A stretch of DNA of 34,858 nt from an uncultured Eubacteriales bacterium (GCA_900315285.1 OMYO01000029.1:1-34858); one strand, 5' to 3'; numbered from the stretch's first letter, positions 1-6,806 are shown. A program made the numbers and translations. The notes: a model not told the origin generated them from the letters alone.

Positions 1-87
1 GATTGTGGTTGATTTTCATTATACCTGAAGGATCGAGCCATTGGCTCTTTTTGTTTTTGAATTTACACCATTATACGGACGTAATCC
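1..87 (-). mobile_element. Left end of a second IS256-type element (partial, runs off the window)
   Basis: Read on the minus strand, these bases match the left end of the complete IS at 230-1623: the terminal segment with TATAATGGTGTAAATT, a short hairpin followed by T residues (the GAGCC/GGCTC stem near 36-48), and then a GGTATAAT-like stretch. The similarity is clear but not exact, so this is a related copy. Its transposase would lie to the left of base 1. The two elements point away from each other and flank about 140 bases of unrelated intergenic DNA. The outer boundary near 87 is an estimate. Confidence 0.55.
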
Positions 88-105
88 TTATTCGGTTTAT
101 TTTTC

Positions 106-138
106 AGACCAAATGAAAATTTTAGGGGCGTTTGGTCT
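106..138. repeat. Interrupted palindrome AGACC-N23-GGTCT, copy 1
   Basis: AGACCAAA at 106-113 is exactly complementary to TTTGGTCT at 131-138, with an A/T-rich loop of 17 bases containing TTTT. Total length is 33 bases. The same 33-base geometry recurs in several gaps of this window. Confidence 0.75.
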
Positions 139-179
139 AACGGATCTCGAAAATTCAACCGAAAGCGGTCGGAATCGTC

Positions 180-212
180 AGACCAAATGGCTAAAAAAAT
201 GGGAAAAGGTCT
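180..212. repeat. Interrupted palindrome AGACC-N23-GGTCT, copy 2
   Basis: AGACC at 180-184 and GGTCT at 208-212 again span 33 bases. The inner part of the stem is less perfect than in copy 1. It is part of the stretch (roughly 158-215) that is similar, in reverse complement, to 6266-6324. Confidence 0.6.
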
Positions 213-229
213 AAGAGGGGCGCAATTTT

Positions 230-1623
230 GGTTGTGCTCATATAATGGTGTAAATTGAGAAAATAAAAAAAGAGCCATTGCTCTAACCTCAGGTATAATT
301 TAATTACCACAAAAAAAACACAGGAGGTTATCACAATGGCACAAATCAATATTACCTTATCCACGGAAGATATTCTAGGGCTTCTGGCTTCGAATCGGGT
401 GCAAGGCTTCAGAAAATTGCTGGAAGAAAGTCTGAATAGCATTCTAAATGTCGAGGCAGACGAACAGATAAAAGCCAAGCCATATGAGAGAACAGAAGAG
501 CGAACGGACTACCGGAACGGCACTCGGGAAAGACAGCTCGAAACAAGGCTGGGATCCATTACGCTGAAAGTGCCTCGTTTTCGAGACGTTCCGTTTCGTT
601 CTCTGGTCTTCGACAATTATTCTCGCAGCGAAGCTGCCCTTATCTCTGTCATGGCGGAAATGGTAGTCTGTGGAGTTTCTACCCGCAAGATTTCCAATGT
701 CATGGAAAAACTCTGTGGTGCCACTCCATCCAAGTCTGCTGTCTCGGAAGTCTGCAAAGATCTGGATCAATCTGTGGAGGAATTCAAGAATAGAAAAATC
801 ACGAATATTTATCCCTTTGTTCTTGTAGACGCCACTTATTTTAAAGTTCGTGAAAACCACAAAATCGTCTCAAAAGCGCTCTTTGTCGCCATGGGGTACA
901 ATTCGGATGGAATCCAGGAGATACTGGGCTTTGAGGCCTATCCTACAGAGTCCGATGAGAACTGGGGAGATTTCATGCGCACCCTGCAAAGGAGAGGCTT
1001 ACATGGCTTGAAAATGATGACAACGGATGCCAATCCCGCAATCCGTCATGCTCTGTATGATACTTTCCCCGGTGTTCCATGGCAGCGCTGTCAATACCAT
1101 TTTGCCAAGGATATTTTGAAAGACGTTCCCAAAAAATACCAGGAAGGACTTCGCACGGAACTGACCGAGATGTTTCATTGTAAAAAGTTGGAAGAGGCCA
1201 GAAAGAGGAAAGACGAAATATATTCCGATTATCTCGACGTTGCTCCCCAGGCCATGAAGTGCTTGGATGAAGGCTTTGAGGACGCTATGACTGTCCTACT
1301 GATGCCTGAAAAACTGCAGCGCAATTTGAGAACTTCCAACCGATTGGAAAGAATCAATCGTGAGCTAAAACGTCGTTCCAAGGTGATTGGAATTTTTCCA
1401 AACCAAGCCTCACTTCTCCGAATTATTGGCTCTGTTTTGATGGAAGAAAATGAAAAGATTTCCAACCGGAGAGAACTCTTTTCGCAGACCACATTGAAGG
1501 AAGTGCAGTCTCCCGAAACATCTGAGAAGCTGAGGAAAGTGGCATTTCAGCAAAAGCAATTGATGGAAGCAGCCTGACACACGAGGTGCCTGAGGGAATT
1601 TACACACAAATATGGACTTGACC
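230..1623 (+). mobile_element. Complete IS256-family insertion sequence
   Basis: The element is bounded by an 8-bp direct repeat, GCAATTTT, at 222-229 and 1624-1631. The ends are imperfect inverted repeats of about 27 bp. Both begin GGT, share CATAT and end in GTGTAAATT when read inward. Total length is 1394 bp, usual for IS256-type elements, with one transposase gene. A hairpin (GAGC/GCTC, near 275-284) lies between the left end and the transposase and is followed by T residues only on the minus strand, so it would stop transcription leaving the element leftward. The IS has landed inside a hairpin-rich intergenic region. Confidence 0.88.
336..1577 (+). CDS. IS256 family (Mutator-type) transposase
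   Basis: This 413-residue protein has the length and motifs of IS256 transposases, which move the element by a copy-out mechanism with a circular intermediate. The DDE catalytic residues appear as Asp165 in VDATYFK, Asp231 in TTDANP and a Glu in the SNRLERINRELKRR segment (Glu338 or Glu343). The Cys/His signature WQRCQYHFAKD follows the second Asp, as expected for the family. The start is well set: AGGAGG lies at 323-328, eight bases before the ATG. The reading frame is intact and the element has both ends and target repeats, so it is probably active or recently active. Confidence 0.93.
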   Translation: MAQINITLSTEDILGLLASNRVQGFRKLLEESLNSILNVEADEQIKAKPYERTEERTDYRNGTRERQLETRLGSITLKVPRFRDVPFRSLVFDNYSRSEAALISVMAEMVVCGVSTRKISNVMEKLCGATPSKSAVSEVCKDLDQSVEEFKNRKITNIYPFVLVDATYFKVRENHKIVSKALFVAMGYNSDGIQEILGFEAYPTESDENWGDFMRTLQRRGLHGLKMMTTDANPAIRHALYDTFPGVPWQRCQYHFAKDILKDVPKKYQEGLRTELTEMFHCKKLEEARKRKDEIYSDYLDVAPQAMKCLDEGFEDAMTVLLMPEKLQRNLRTSNRLERINRELKRRSKVIGIFPNQASLLRIIGSVLMEENEKISNRRELFSQTTLKEVQSPETSEKLRKVAFQQKQLMEAA

Positions 1624-1636
1624 GCAATTTTTTTGC

Positions 1637-1679
1637 AACTAGGACCAGACCTTCGATTTTCCGCTCCGTGGTCCTAGTT
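1637..1679. repeat. Interrupted palindrome with GGACC-N23-GGTCC core, copy 3
   Basis: AACTAGGACCA at 1637-1647 pairs perfectly (11 bp) with TGGTCCTAGTT at 1669-1679. The core GGACC to GGTCC (1642-1674) is 33 bases, as in copies 1 and 2, although the outer stem sequence is different. There is no T-run, so it is not an ordinary terminator. Confidence 0.75.
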
Positions 1680-1796
1680 TCCGGGGGTATATGGTTTCAT
1701 TTTGAGGCTTCTGGCTAACTTTCTCGCCCTGCCAGGGCGAAACCTTACGTAATTACGAACCCGCCAGTGGGGATTTCCAGATGGATTCTTTAAAAA

Positions 1797-1837
1797 ACTA
1801 GGACCTAATCGGCAAATTTCCGGGATTTGGTCCTAGT
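1797..1837. repeat. Interrupted palindrome with GGACC-N23-GGTCC core, copy 4
   Basis: ACTAGGACC at 1797-1805 pairs with GGTCCTAGT at 1829-1837. The GGACC to GGTCC core (1801-1833) is again 33 bases. It shares the outer stem with copy 3 but has an unrelated loop. Confidence 0.75.
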
Positions 1838-1960
1838 CGCGGGATAAAATACCCCGGAGGGGTATCCGAATTCCGAATTCCGAATTCCTGGATTCCCGAA
1901 TTCCCGCATTTCCCACTTTCCCACTTTCCTATCGAATACAAACAACTCCATCGCCCACAC

Positions 1961-1996
1961 AAAAAGGCACCCCGCAGAACCCATCTGCAGGATGCC
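1961..1996 (-). terminator. Intrinsic terminator of the small membrane protein gene
   Basis: On the minus strand GGCATCCTGCAGA pairs with TTCTGCGGGGTGCC (1966-1996) and is followed by five T residues, just after the stop of the gene at 2012-2239. Confidence 0.85.
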
Positions 1997-2011
1997 TCAA
2001 TTTTTTCTTTT

Positions 2012-2239
2012 TTACGCCCAGATATTCACCGCCACCGACAGGCAGAGAAACATGACGACCAGGAACAGCAGTGCCGGCTGGTACTCGTTGTGGAGAAATG
2101 CATGTTTCCACGAGATGTCGGTCTCGGCGCCGGGCTTTTTCTGCTTCTCGCTGTGCCAGACGATTCCCCAGATGAAAAACGCCAGGAGAAGCGCCACAGC
2201 AATACCGATGAGCAGGCCGATCTCTGCACCTTTTGACAT
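2012..2239 (-). CDS. Small two-helix membrane protein of unknown function
   Basis: The product is about 75 residues with two hydrophobic segments. The first is near residues 6-26 (IGLLIGIAVALLLAFFIWGI) and the second near 56-74 (ALLFLVVMFLCLSVAVNIWA), separated by a charged loop (SEKQKKPGAETD). I chose the ATG at 2239 because AAGGAG stands seven bases before it; an in-frame GTG two codons upstream lacks spacing. I do not recognise a family. It has its own terminator and lies downstream of the exported SGNH hydrolase gene on the same strand, with about 68 bases between them, so it may be co-transcribed. Confidence 0.7.
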   Translation of the reverse strand: MSKGAEIGLLIGIAVALLLAFFIWGIVWHSEKQKKPGAETDISWKHAFLHNEYQPALLFLVVMFLCLSVAVNIWA

Positions 2240-2307
2240 ATCCACAGCTCCTTCGAATAAACCTGTTATTAGTATACTCGCTGTGGGGAATTTGTCACAG
2301 GATTTTC

Positions 2308-3348
2308 TCAGATTTCGCCGAGTTCGCGGAGAATCCGCTGCTCTATGTCACGGTGGCCGGCCTCGGTGGGATGCGGGTTGAAGCCCGAGTCATCCAGCGT
2401 CAGGTTCTCGTAGAGCGGGAGCTGGACATACTTGGTAATGATGTCTACGTTGCGGGCGCTGACGTAGTGGTAGGTCGGATAGCGGGAAGTGAATCTCCGC
2501 TTGTATGCGTTGAGGATGTCATAGTAGGGCTGAATGGTGTGACCAATGGCCTTATCGCCCGGGAAAATGCTCCACTCCTCGCAGGGGTTATAGCAGCCGA
2601 CGGCAACGACAGTTACCTGCGGGTTCAGATAATAGATCTGGTCCACAATGTGCTCATACTGGATGTAGAAGTCTGCCAGCCAACGGGCGACGGTGGTGGC
2701 CCAGCTGTCCCAGTAATAGACCCATTTTGCAGGATGGGTATACCAGGCAATCAGGTAGGAGAGGGCATTTTCTATAACGACGCGGGTGGAGCCGTACTTG
2801 GCGACCTTGTCGGCAATGGTCTTCTCCGGGTCCAGTTGGTTGAAAATACCGTCGTCCGCAATGTCATAAATGCAGGCAATGGTGGGAATCCAAATATCAT
2901 CGAAGCCAATGTCGAGGGTCACAAGGTCAGACTGCTTTACGGCATTCTGGTAGAGTGGCTTCAGTTCCTTCAGCTTTTCCCGTTTAATGACGTCGTTGGA
3001 CATCTTTGGCATGTCGCGATCCATCAGGATATCTCCATAGTAATTATTATCCAGAAGGTAGCGCAGCTCTGTGGTACGAATTCCGGAGACGCCATAGGGG
3101 TAAAGTTTCTCTGCCCCAAGATCCTTGGCCAGAAGATCCGGATACGAGTTGGCGATTCGCTTTTCGTAAATAACCGTCTGACCATATTTCTGATAGTCCG
3201 GCAGTCCATATCCGGAACTGGCGCTGTCGCCGAGAGCGGTGATGACGCGATAACGCTTGCCACTCTTTGTCGCTGCAGAGGCAGAGAAAGCAAAGACGGA
3301 GACCGTCATGAGGACGGCCATAACGACAGATACTATTTTCTTAAACAT
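2308..3348 (-). CDS. Exported SGNH/GDSL-family hydrolase
   Basis: The protein of about 346 residues starts with a signal peptide (FKKIVSVVMAVLMTVSVFAF, probable cleavage after ASA near residue 26). SGNH block I is present as GDSAS (Ser42 is the likely nucleophile) and block II as YGVSG. Block III is only partly kept: LDIGFDD stands where GxND is usual. Block V is NPHPTEAGH near the C-terminus with the catalytic Asp/His region. Such enzymes are esterases or acyl-hydrolases, often acting on cell-wall or glycan acyl groups; the substrate cannot be read here. Its start overlaps the end of the upstream exported protein, so the two are probably translationally coupled. An upstream in-frame TTG (3357) is an alternative start. 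Confidence 0.8.
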   Translation of the reverse strand: MFKKIVSVVMAVLMTVSVFAFSASAATKSGKRYRVITALGDSASSGYGLPDYQKYGQTVIYEKRIANSYPDLLAKDLGAEKLYPYGVSGIRTTELRYLLDNNYYGDILMDRDMPKMSNDVIKREKLKELKPLYQNAVKQSDLVTLDIGFDDIWIPTIACIYDIADDGIFNQLDPEKTIADKVAKYGSTRVVIENALSYLIAWYTHPAKWVYYWDSWATTVARWLADFYIQYEHIVDQIYYLNPQVTVVAVGCYNPCEEWSIFPGDKAIGHTIQPYYDILNAYKRRFTSRYPTYHYVSARNVDIITKYVQLPLYENLTLDDSGFNPHPTEAGHRDIEQRILRELGEI

Positions 3349-3847
3349 TGCGGTCAATCACCTCTACGATAATATCTTCCAGACGGAACTGTGCAATCAG
3401 TGTCGGCATGAGAATGGCCGATACAGGAACCATAATGACTATGGCAACTGCGCAGATGGTTCCAACGACGGTAATCAGCCCAATATTCGTGCTGTTATAG
3501 AGCGTCGACGCAACAAATTTGCTCTTCAGTGCCTTCGGCATGCGGATGGGGTTGGCTGTATAGGTCTCGCCAAACTCCTCGGCATGCTCCACATACTCGG
3601 ACAGGGTCTCCTGGGTTTCCGGGAAGACATCTGTCTTCAGGTGGCCGAGCAGATTGTACGGGTCCAGTACCAGGGTGGTAATGCCCTTTTTCGGCGGATT
3701 TGCAGCCCACTCTGCAAGCGCCGCATCAATCTGATTTTTCACCTCGGAGGTGTCCGGCATCTCCGCGGCGGAGACTGCGGTGGACATCATACAACAGAGC
3801 AGAACTGCGGCTGCAAGAACTGCCGTCATTTTTTTCCAAAACTTCAA
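3341..3847 (-). CDS. Secreted or membrane-anchored protein of unknown function
   Basis: I place the start at TTG 3847, because AGGAGGAG stands about seven bases before it and the translation then opens with a typical signal peptide (KFWKKMTAVLAAAVLLCC, cleavage near VSAA). The ripe product of about 140 residues has a soluble acidic middle and a strong hydrophobic helix near the C-terminus (LITVVGTICAVAIVIMVPVS) followed by a short tail. No family is recognised. The stop codon overlaps the start of the SGNH hydrolase, and the pair probably forms a functional unit at the cell surface. An ATG-less longer reading to 3928 has no ribosome site. Confidence 0.65.
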   Translation of the reverse strand: MKFWKKMTAVLAAAVLLCCMMSTAVSAAEMPDTSEVKNQIDAALAEWAANPPKKGITTLVLDPYNLLGHLKTDVFPETQETLSEYVEHAEEFGETYTANPIRMPKALKSKFVASTLYNSTNIGLITVVGTICAVAIVIMVPVSAILMPTLIAQFRLEDIIVEVIDRNV

Positions 3848-3879
3848 TGTGTTACTCCTCCTACCCAATATTTGGAGAA

Positions 3880-3888
3880 ATTGTAGCA
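3880..3888 (-). promoter_or_regulatory. Extended -10 promoter for the exported-protein pair
   Basis: The minus strand reads TGCTACAAT, an extended -10 element (TGnTACAAT), about 33 bases before the TTG start at 3847. There is no good -35 box at the usual distance. Confidence 0.4.
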
Positions 3889-3891
3889 CGA

Positions 3892-4173
3892 TTTTTGCAA
3901 AATGTATGTTAGAAGTCACATCATCCAAATAAGTTTGTCTAATTTGCTTAAGTGTCCCAAGACAGGGTGCCTGTTTTATGTGAGTAATGGCTTACCATTT
4001 TTGCGGACATCCTAATTTCTGGCATAACTGCTTTTGGAGTAACATTTTCCGCATAAAAGAAGCACACGGGGAAGTCCATTCTGCATCGCCCATACAAATG
4101 AGGACAGTTTTGTAAAAATTCGCATCTTTTACACATTTATACGTTTTTTTAACAAATTGCTCCGAAAATTCCC
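3892..4173. other. Intergenic stretch upstream of the dehydrogenase gene
   Basis: I see no gene here; the short open frame on the minus strand (3948-4136) has no ribosome site or recognisable content. The DNA is A/T-rich. The promoter elements of the two divergent transcription units are at its edges. Confidence 0.5.
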
Positions 4174-4202
4174 TTGCGCGGCCCGGGACACCTTGTTATA
4201 AT
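4174..4202 (+). promoter_or_regulatory. Sigma-A type promoter of the lactate/malate dehydrogenase gene
   Basis: TTGCGC (4174-4179) and TATAAT (4197-4202) are separated by 17 bases, and the gene starts 30 bases downstream. Confidence 0.65.
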
Positions 4203-4210
4203 TTTAACCA
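4193..4210 (+). promoter_or_regulatory. Candidate Rex operator over the -10 box
   Basis: The 18 bases TTGTTATAATTTTAACCA match the Rex consensus TTGTTAA-N4-TTAACAA at 12 of 14 fixed positions. Rex is the NADH-sensing repressor that commonly controls ldh and fermentation genes in Firmicutes. The site covers the -10 box, so binding would block transcription when NADH is low. No rex gene is in the window. Confidence 0.55.
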
Positions 4211-4232
4211 ATTATTAAAGGAGGTCCCCAAT

Positions 4233-5186
4233 ATGGCAAATAGAAGAGTCGCCCTTGTCGGCTGCGGCATGGTGGGTATGAGTTTCGCATACGCCCTGCT
4301 CAACAACGACATCTGCAACGAATTGATCCTTATAGATGTAAACAAAGAGAAGGCACGCGGCGAGGCCATGGACTTGAACCACGGACTTGCATTCACCAAC
4401 AGCCACATGAAAATCCACGCAGGCACGTACGAGGACTGCAAAATGGCAGACCTTGTGGTCATTACCGCCAGCCTTGGCTCCCGCAAGCCGGGCCAGACCC
4501 GTTTCGCGCAGCTCAACGACAATGTCAAGCTCTTCAAGAGCTTCATCCCGCGCATTGTGGCAAGCGGATTTGACGGGGTGTTCCTCGTCGCATCGAACCC
4601 GGTGGACATCATGACCCGGGTCACCTATGAGCTGTCCGGCTTCCCGGCCGGCCGCGTCCTGGGCTCCGGCACCACGCTGGACACCGCCCGCCTGCGCTAC
4701 CTCGTCGGCGACTACTTTCACGCTGACCCCCGCTCCGTCCACGGCTATGTCATCGGCGAGCACGGCGACAGTGAGTTCGTCCCCTACTCACAGCTGTATC
4801 TCTCCACGAAGCATGTCAGTGAGTTCTTCACGGATGAACGCTTCAAGGATCAGTTTAACGAGGAAGACATGAACGATATTGTCGAAAAGGTCAAGAACTC
4901 CGGCGCCGAGGTCATTGCCTCCAAGGGTGCCACCTACTACGGCATCGGCATGGCCCTCGTCAATATAACCCGCGCCATCTTCGGCGACGAGAACCGCCTC
5001 ATGACCGTCTCCTCCCGCCTCAACGGCGAGTACGGCCTGCGGGACGTCTATCTGGGCCTTCCCGCCTTCGTCAACCGCAACGGCGTCCGCATGATCCTGC
5101 CCCTGAACCTCACGGAGGAGGAGCAGGCGAAGCTGAAGAAGTCGTATGATGTGCTGAAGGAGAGCTATGATCAGCTGGATATTTAA
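4233..5186 (+). CDS. LDH-type L-2-hydroxyacid dehydrogenase (lactate or malate dehydrogenase)
   Basis: The 317-residue protein has the full LDH/MDH fold. There is an N-terminal Rossmann motif (VGCGMVG, residues 9-15) and Asp35 for NAD. Arg90 and Arg153 (LDTARLR) bind substrate, and the catalytic pair is Asp150 and His177 in GEHGDSE. The C-terminal segments KGATYYGIGMALV and GLRDVYLGLPAFVNRNG are typical of L-lactate dehydrogenases. However, the residue before KPGQTR, the specificity position (Gln102 in LDH numbering), is Arg84, which is the malate dehydrogenase residue. The product therefore reduces pyruvate or, more likely by this residue, oxaloacetate with NADH. The start follows AAAGGAGGTC. 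It is a single-gene unit with its own promoter and terminator. Confidence 0.9.
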   Translation: MANRRVALVGCGMVGMSFAYALLNNDICNELILIDVNKEKARGEAMDLNHGLAFTNSHMKIHAGTYEDCKMADLVVITASLGSRKPGQTRFAQLNDNVKLFKSFIPRIVASGFDGVFLVASNPVDIMTRVTYELSGFPAGRVLGSGTTLDTARLRYLVGDYFHADPRSVHGYVIGEHGDSEFVPYSQLYLSTKHVSEFFTDERFKDQFNEEDMNDIVEKVKNSGAEVIASKGATYYGIGMALVNITRAIFGDENRLMTVSSRLNGEYGLRDVYLGLPAFVNRNGVRMILPLNLTEEEQAKLKKSYDVLKESYDQLDI

Positions 5187-5206
5187 AATGTCCTAATAAA
5201 AGAATT

Positions 5207-5245
5207 GGCCCGCTGCGGATGTTGGTTCGCGGCGGGTCCTTTACT
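5207..5245 (+). terminator. Terminator after the dehydrogenase gene
   Basis: GGCCCGCTGCG and CGCGGCGGGTCC form a strong stem (5207-5239), followed by TTTACTTTTTC. It lies 20 bases after the stop codon. Confidence 0.8.
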
Positions 5246-5269
5246 TTTTCTTTCTGAGTAGCACCATTT

Positions 5270-5312
5270 TGCTTTACCTTTTTATGCCAATAACATAAAA
5301 TAAAGTAAAGCA
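5270..5312. promoter_or_regulatory. Long imperfect palindrome upstream of the XRE-Fic gene
   Basis: TGCTTTACCTTTTTATG at 5270-5286 is nearly the reverse complement of CATAAAATAAAGTAAAGCA at 5294-5312. It ends about 15 bases before the start codon and just before the ribosome site. The next gene has an N-terminal XRE helix-turn-helix, so the simplest reading is an operator for autorepression. Confidence 0.5.
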
Positions 5313-5327
5313 CTTAAAGAGGAGGGG

Positions 5328-6251
5328 ATGATGAATATGTATGATTACGATGGCCTGGAAAAGCAGCTATCTGAGAAAGGAATTTCCAAGACTGCCCTTG
5401 GTCGGAAACTGGGAATTTCCTCCAGAACAATGGCCAGGATTGGAAAGGGAGAAAAGCTCTCCCAAAACACTTTGCAGAAAATTGCAGATTATCTGTCCTG
5501 TGATCCTTCTCTATTGTACCGAATCGTCTCCGATAATCTGATTCTCCAACAGCTGCGAGATGAAAAAGATGCGAAAATTTCCGGCGGTCTCTATCATGAA
5601 CTGCAGGTCCGCATGACATATAACTCAAACCACATGGAAGGAAGCCAGCTTTCTGAGGAACAGACCCGTCTGATTTTTGAAACAAACACCATAGATACGG
5701 GCGATGGTGTACCGGTAGATGACATTCTTGAAACAGTACACCATTTCCAAGCAATCGATTATGTGATTGACATGGCTGAGGAAGAGCTGACCGAGGAAAT
5801 CATTAAACACCTGCATTACATTCTGAAGCATGATACGAAAGATGCGCAGCTTCCCTGGTTTGCTGTCGGTGATTATAAGCGTCGTGGAAATGTTGTAGGC
5901 GGCAGAGAGACTGCACGGCCTGCGGATGTCCCGAAAAAAATTGCCACTTTGCTTTCTGAATATAACCAGAAGCAACCTGTCACCATTGAAGATATCATTG
6001 CTTTCCACTCTGACTTTGAACACATCCACCCTTTCCAAGACGGGAACGGCAGAGTAGGCAGACTAATCGCTCTCAAGGAGTGTCTCCATCACAATATCGT
6101 TCCGTTCATCATTGAGGATGCGAAGAAAGCTTTCTACTATCGCGGTTTATCGGAATGGGGCAACGAAAAGGGTTATCTCATTGATACCTGTCTGGACGGA
6201 CAAGATACATTTCGGCGTCTCCTGCAGCAATTCGATATTCCAGACAATTGA
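5328..6251 (+). CDS. XRE-Fic fusion: self-regulated Fic family AMP-transferase
   Basis: The 307-residue protein starts with an XRE-type helix-turn-helix (about residues 8-65, GRKLGISSRTMARIGKGEK). A Fic domain follows, with the complete active-site motif HPFQDGNGRVGR (residues 234-245; His234 is catalytic). An inhibitory helix motif SNHMEG (residues 100-105, S/TxxxEG) lies before the Fic core. This is the class II arrangement, where the Glu blocks the ATP gamma-phosphate site until relieved. Fic enzymes transfer AMP or another nucleotide to target hydroxyl groups. The HTH suggests that the protein also binds its own promoter, where a palindrome stands. No separate antitoxin gene is adjacent. 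Base composition is lower in GC than the dehydrogenase beside it, hinting at transfer. The start follows GAGGAGGGG. Confidence 0.88.
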   Translation: MMNMYDYDGLEKQLSEKGISKTALGRKLGISSRTMARIGKGEKLSQNTLQKIADYLSCDPSLLYRIVSDNLILQQLRDEKDAKISGGLYHELQVRMTYNSNHMEGSQLSEEQTRLIFETNTIDTGDGVPVDDILETVHHFQAIDYVIDMAEEELTEEIIKHLHYILKHDTKDAQLPWFAVGDYKRRGNVVGGRETARPADVPKKIATLLSEYNQKQPVTIEDIIAFHSDFEHIHPFQDGNGRVGRLIALKECLHHNIVPFIIEDAKKAFYYRGLSEWGNEKGYLIDTCLDGQDTFRRLLQQFDIPDN

Positions 6252-6268
6252 AATAGAAGGTGCTGCTT

Positions 6269-6301
6269 AGACCTATTCCTCTATTTTCTTCAATTTAGTC
6301 T
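6269..6301. repeat. Interrupted palindrome AGACC-N23-AGTCT
   Basis: AGACC at 6269-6273 and AGTCT at 6297-6301 keep the 33-base geometry with one mismatch in the stem. It is the counterpart, on the opposite strand, of the unit at 180-212, and is followed by the shared segment GACGATTCCGACC. Confidence 0.55.
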
Positions 6302-6514
6302 GACGATTCCGACCTCATTCGGTTTGTTATCGACGAGAAGCTGGCATTATGACAGTCTTCCATGGAGAGAATAATATCAGCAAATAAAACAGAATGGCAG
6401 AATACCCCCACCCGGTATTTTTCATTTCAATTCACACCTTTTCCTCTTATTTGGGCAATAAAGTGTGAGATTCCAACCGAATTCAGTTGCTTCTTGAGCC
6501 ATAATAGAAGCAAA

Positions 6515-6559
6515 ATCAGACCAAATCCAAGTTTCAAGAGGATTTGGTCTGATTTTTTG
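6515..6559 (+). repeat. Perfect interrupted palindrome AGACC-N23-GGTCT, possibly a terminator
   Basis: ATCAGACCAAATCC (6515-6528) and GGATTTGGTCTGAT (6540-6553) form a perfect 14-bp stem around an 11-base loop. The AGACC-GGTCT core spans 6518-6550, which is 33 bases. A run of T residues follows, so this copy could also end transcription, but it is 264 bases beyond the Fic stop codon. Confidence 0.75.
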
Positions 6560-6660
6560 CCCTAGATACCCTGGGGATTTACCACCTAGTCTCGAATTTT
6601 TGAAGGTTTGGTGTGAATCGGACTGGTTAGACCAGATGCCCCGCCTAATTATTTCAGATA

Positions 6661-6692
6661 CCAAAAACCGGGCACGTCACAGACGTGCCCGG
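6661..6692 (-). terminator. Displaced terminator of the tRNA-Arg gene
   Basis: A perfect 11-bp stem (CCGGGCACGTC at 6668-6678 with GACGTGCCCGG at 6682-6692) is followed on the minus strand by TTTTTGG. It directly follows the truncated tRNA copy at attL. Before integration it would have been the terminator just after the tRNA gene. Confidence 0.75.
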
Positions 6693-6700
6693 CTCTCATC

Positions 6701-6755
6701 CTGGCGTCCCCGAGCGGATTCGAACCGCTGGCCTTCCGCTTAGGAGGCGGACGCT
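6701..6755 (-). repeat. attL: 55-bp copy of the 3' part of tRNA-Arg
   Basis: These 55 bases are identical to 13811-13865. They correspond to tRNA positions 24 to the CCA end, on the minus strand. This is the fragment left behind by integrase-mediated insertion. Confidence 0.95.
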
Positions 6756-6787
6756 GAATGCTTTACCTACGTTGTTTATTGAACTTC

Positions 6788-6806
6788 TTACATACATTTT
6801 TACATA
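6788..6806 (+). promoter_or_regulatory. Probable integrase arm-type sites, left end
   Basis: TTACATACATTTTTACATA contains two TTACATA units 12 bases apart. The same pair, in the same orientation, occurs at 13689-13709 near the other end. Repeated short sites inside both ends are typical of arm sites for the N-terminal domain of tyrosine integrases. Confidence 0.5.

Larger units (their letters stand above)
1624..2011. other. Gene-free, hairpin-rich gap between the IS and the next gene
   Basis: No coding region is evident. The stretch holds two interrupted palindromes of the GGACC-N23-GGTCC type (listed separately), a compact hairpin TCGCCCTGCCAGGGCGA near 1724-1740, a small TACCCC/GGGGTA hairpin near 1850-1864, a CCGAATT repeat (three 7-base copies from 1866), a CCCACTTT duplication near 1911-1926, and the terminator of the next minus-strand gene. 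Before the IS landed this DNA was continuous with 88-229. Confidence 0.7.
6252..6660. other. Gene-free repeat-bearing gap upstream of the integrated element
   Basis: No gene is supported. The stretch contains two 33-base interrupted palindromes (6269-6301 and 6518-6550), and a segment of about 60 bases (6266-6324) whose reverse complement resembles 158-215. Small open frames here lack ribosome sites. Confidence 0.6.

Noticed and set aside
5328..6251. Two-gene Fic toxin-antitoxin pair
   Set aside because: No separate antitoxin frame is found; the inhibitory motif is within the Fic protein itself.
6701..6755. A second tRNA-Arg gene
   Set aside because: Only the 3' part is present; the 5' acceptor strand and most of the D arm are missing. 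It is the attL fragment.
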